Of a DNA stretch of 64,000 nt, positions 62,715 through 64,000 are shown one piece after another. The notes beneath the pieces are model-generated. The model saw only the letters and a list, made by a program, of their open reading frames with translations, did not search any database and was not told the origin of the DNA. The stretch's first letter is position 1, and each line of letters opens with the position of its first letter. Location: contig CAIURC010000214.1 in the NCBI GenBank assembly GCA_903901425.1, forward strand, positions 62,001 to 126,000. The letters run 5' to 3'. This DNA is from an uncultured Spartobacteria bacterium (GTDB lineage Bacteria > Verrucomicrobiota > Verrucomicrobiia > Chthoniobacterales > Chthoniobacteraceae). A program made the position numbers and the translations under genes.

Positions 62715-64000
62715 ATGTCTTCCTCCCTGCTCCGCTTGGCTGCCGCCATATCCGTTGCTCTCCTTGCCTTTCAGACTCCGGTCTGGGCGGAAAAATCCAA
62801 GGTCGAAACCGCCGGGAAAAAATCCTCGGAGAAAGGTCCTTCGTCGGAGGAACGGGCGGAATCGGACGCCCTTTTTAACGGACTCATCCCCGTCCTCCAG
62901 ATCCGGATCGGCGAAAAGGACCTCGAAAAACTTCGCAAGGAACCCAAGGAATACGTCGAGGCCACTCTGATTGAACCGGGACGGCCGCCCCTTGAAAAAG
63001 TGGGGCTCAAACTCAAGGGATCGGTTGGGAGTTTCCAACCCATCGACCAGCGGCCGGGTTTTTCGTTGAACCTCGACAAGTTTGGAAAAAGGAAAGTGTT
63101 CCATGGTCTGACCCGGTTCCAGCTGAACAACTGCAACCAGGATCCCACGGCACTTCACGAATTGCTGTCCGGCCAGATCGCTCGTTCGGCTGGGGTGCCC
63201 GCCTCGCGCTGCACCCACGCGCTGGTCTCACTCAACGGCCGCAACCTCGGCATCTACGTCCTTAAAGAAGCCTTCCGCGAGGAACTCCTCGGGGCATTTT
63301 TCAAGCGCACCGATGGCCGCCTCTACGACGGCGGGTTTTGTGCAGAAATCCGCAAGGACATGGAACTGGACTTTGGGCCGAAGGAAAACTCACCCCGGCT
63401 TCAGGAACTGGTGACTGCGCTTGCGGAAAGCAATCCCGACAAACAACTCCAGCAACTTCATTCCCTGATCGAGGTGGACGCCTACCTCCGGCACCTCGCC
63501 CTTGAAAACATCCTCACCCACTGGGACGGCTATTCTTTCAACCGCAACAACTACCGGATTTATGAAAACCCGGAAACCGGCCGCTTTCATTTCTTGCTCC
63601 ACGGCATGGACCAGACCCTGACCAACACGGACTGGAGCATTTGGCGCGCCCCGCAAGCAGCTGTGGGCTCGATCCTCTGGAGGGATCCCGCCGTTCAGAG
63701 CCGGTACCAGACCCTGCTGGGCGAGATCTGCGAAAAAACGCTCCAGTCCAGAGACTGGGTGGCGTTTTCCGAACAGGCTGGCGCCCGTCTCCTGAAAGCA
63801 TGCGCTGCGGTGGACCCGCAAACGGCAAAGGCCTACGAACCCAGAATCGCTGAAGCCGGCAACCAACTCCGCGCGCGCCTCGCTCACATCACTCGCCAGA
63901 TCCAGACCGGAAATCCCGCGCTGCTTTTCTCGGTCGGAAAACCTGTCCCGCTCGGCTCACGCGAGTGGACCCCACAAATGCAAAACGCCGAGGGAGACGC
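62715..64000 (+). CDS. Secreted CotH-family kinase-like protein, cut by the window end
   Basis: The frame is open from ATG 62715 to the last base, at least 428 residues. A signal peptide (AAAISVALLAFQTPVWA) is followed by a charged linker. The CotH domain then shows IPVLQIRIGEKDLEKL, LHELLSGQIARSAGVP, LVSLNGRNLGIYVLKEAF, the region LENILTHWDGYSFNRNNYRIY, and LLHGMDQTL. CotH proteins are atypical protein kinases; bacterial exported forms are common in PVC genomes and have unknown targets. It diverges from the caspase-like gene, and the 201-base gap holds no clear promoter. Confidence 0.85.
   Translation, partial: MSSSLLRLAAAISVALLAFQTPVWAEKSKVETAGKKSSEKGPSSEERAESDALFNGLIPVLQIRIGEKDLEKLRKEPKEYVEATLIEPGRPPLEKVGLKLKGSVGSFQPIDQRPGFSLNLDKFGKRKVFHGLTRFQLNNCNQDPTALHELLSGQIARSAGVPASRCTHALVSLNGRNLGIYVLKEAFREELLGAFFKRTDGRLYDGGFCAEIRKDMELDFGPKENSPRLQELVTALAESNPDKQLQQLHSLIEVDAYLRHLALENILTHWDGYSFNRNNYRIYENPETGRFHFLLHGMDQTLTNTDWSIWRAPQAAVGSILWRDPAVQSRYQTLLGEICEKTLQSRDWVAFSEQAGARLLKACAAVDPQTAKAYEPRIAEAGNQLRARLAHITRQIQTGNPALLFSVGKPVPLGSREWTPQMQNAEGD

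Noticed and set aside
62514-63218. Long upstream extension of the caspase-like gene
   Set aside because: It covers the divergent CotH gene in antisense; the signal peptide starts at 62513.
1-64000. CRISPR array, insertion sequence, prophage or integrase
   Set aside because: No direct-repeat/spacer pattern, transposase, integrase or phage structural gene was seen on either strand.

Overview
The window is dense, GC-rich bacterial chromosome. It carries about 47 protein-coding genes and two tRNAs, and no gene-free stretch reaches 300 bases. The gene content points to the PVC superphylum, most likely Verrucomicrobiota. The evidence is a PVC-type CxxCH heme protein with a dehydrogenase propeller and HEAT repeats, a DUF1501 Tat-exported protein, DUF1080, YdjY, CotH and sulfatase-modifying-factor family proteins, an ECF sigma paired with a FecR-LamG protein, and a MoxR/DUF58/BatA/VWA/DUF4159 cluster. 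This placement rests on family knowledge; no 16S or phylogeny was available. Most starts lack a clear Shine-Dalgarno sequence and sit behind C/T-rich leaders. Several readable promoters place the start codon only a few bases after the predicted transcription start.

Left part (1-24.6 kb). A CheB-CheR-PAS hybrid and an orphan PAS histidine kinase are followed by a divergent phosphomannose-isomerase-like cupin. Next is a reduced ebo cluster (eboC, eboF, eboD, eboE), then an MFS permease closed by a strong terminator. After a YkgJ-type cysteine-cluster protein comes a BlaI-like repressor with two clear palindromic operators, and a BlaR1/M56-like metallopeptidase whose periplasmic tail carries secretin-like, STN-like and LptA-like segments. 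Then come a DUF1501 protein, an EamA permease, a tight hflX-trmD-ABC ATPase unit, a YdjY protein with a (SPT)6 repeat, an alpha/alpha-toroid protein and a secreted monoheme cytochrome.

Middle part (24.6-41.4 kb). A comparatively AT-rich polytopic membrane protein, GDP-L-fucose synthase and an L,D-transpeptidase form an envelope/glycan neighbourhood. A coiled-coil/winged-helix protein, tRNA-Cys, a SUMF1-like protein and hemL follow. Then comes a large fusion of a clan GH-A-like glycosidase with a GT2 glycosyltransferase, followed by queA, a small membrane protein, glmM, bioD, tRNA-Pro and a Na+/H+ antiporter-like protein. An ECF sigma gene and its FecR-LamG partner overlap by GTGA.

Right part (41.4-64 kb). 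A four-gene CUT2-type sugar ABC importer (rhamnose/AI-2-like) is joined by ATGA overlaps. An EamA permease, the giant PVC heme protein, a PIG-L deacetylase and a DUF1080 protein follow. On the minus strand is a long envelope operon: a caspase-like protein, an EF-hand protein, MoxR ATPase, DUF58, a BatA-like protein, a large coiled-coil membrane protein, a VWA/GATase-like protein and DUF4159. A CotH-family gene runs off the right edge.

The most interesting items are the M56 receptor fusion with its operators, the glycosidase-glycosyltransferase fusion, the reduced ebo cluster, and the caspase-like gene at the head of the MoxR operon.
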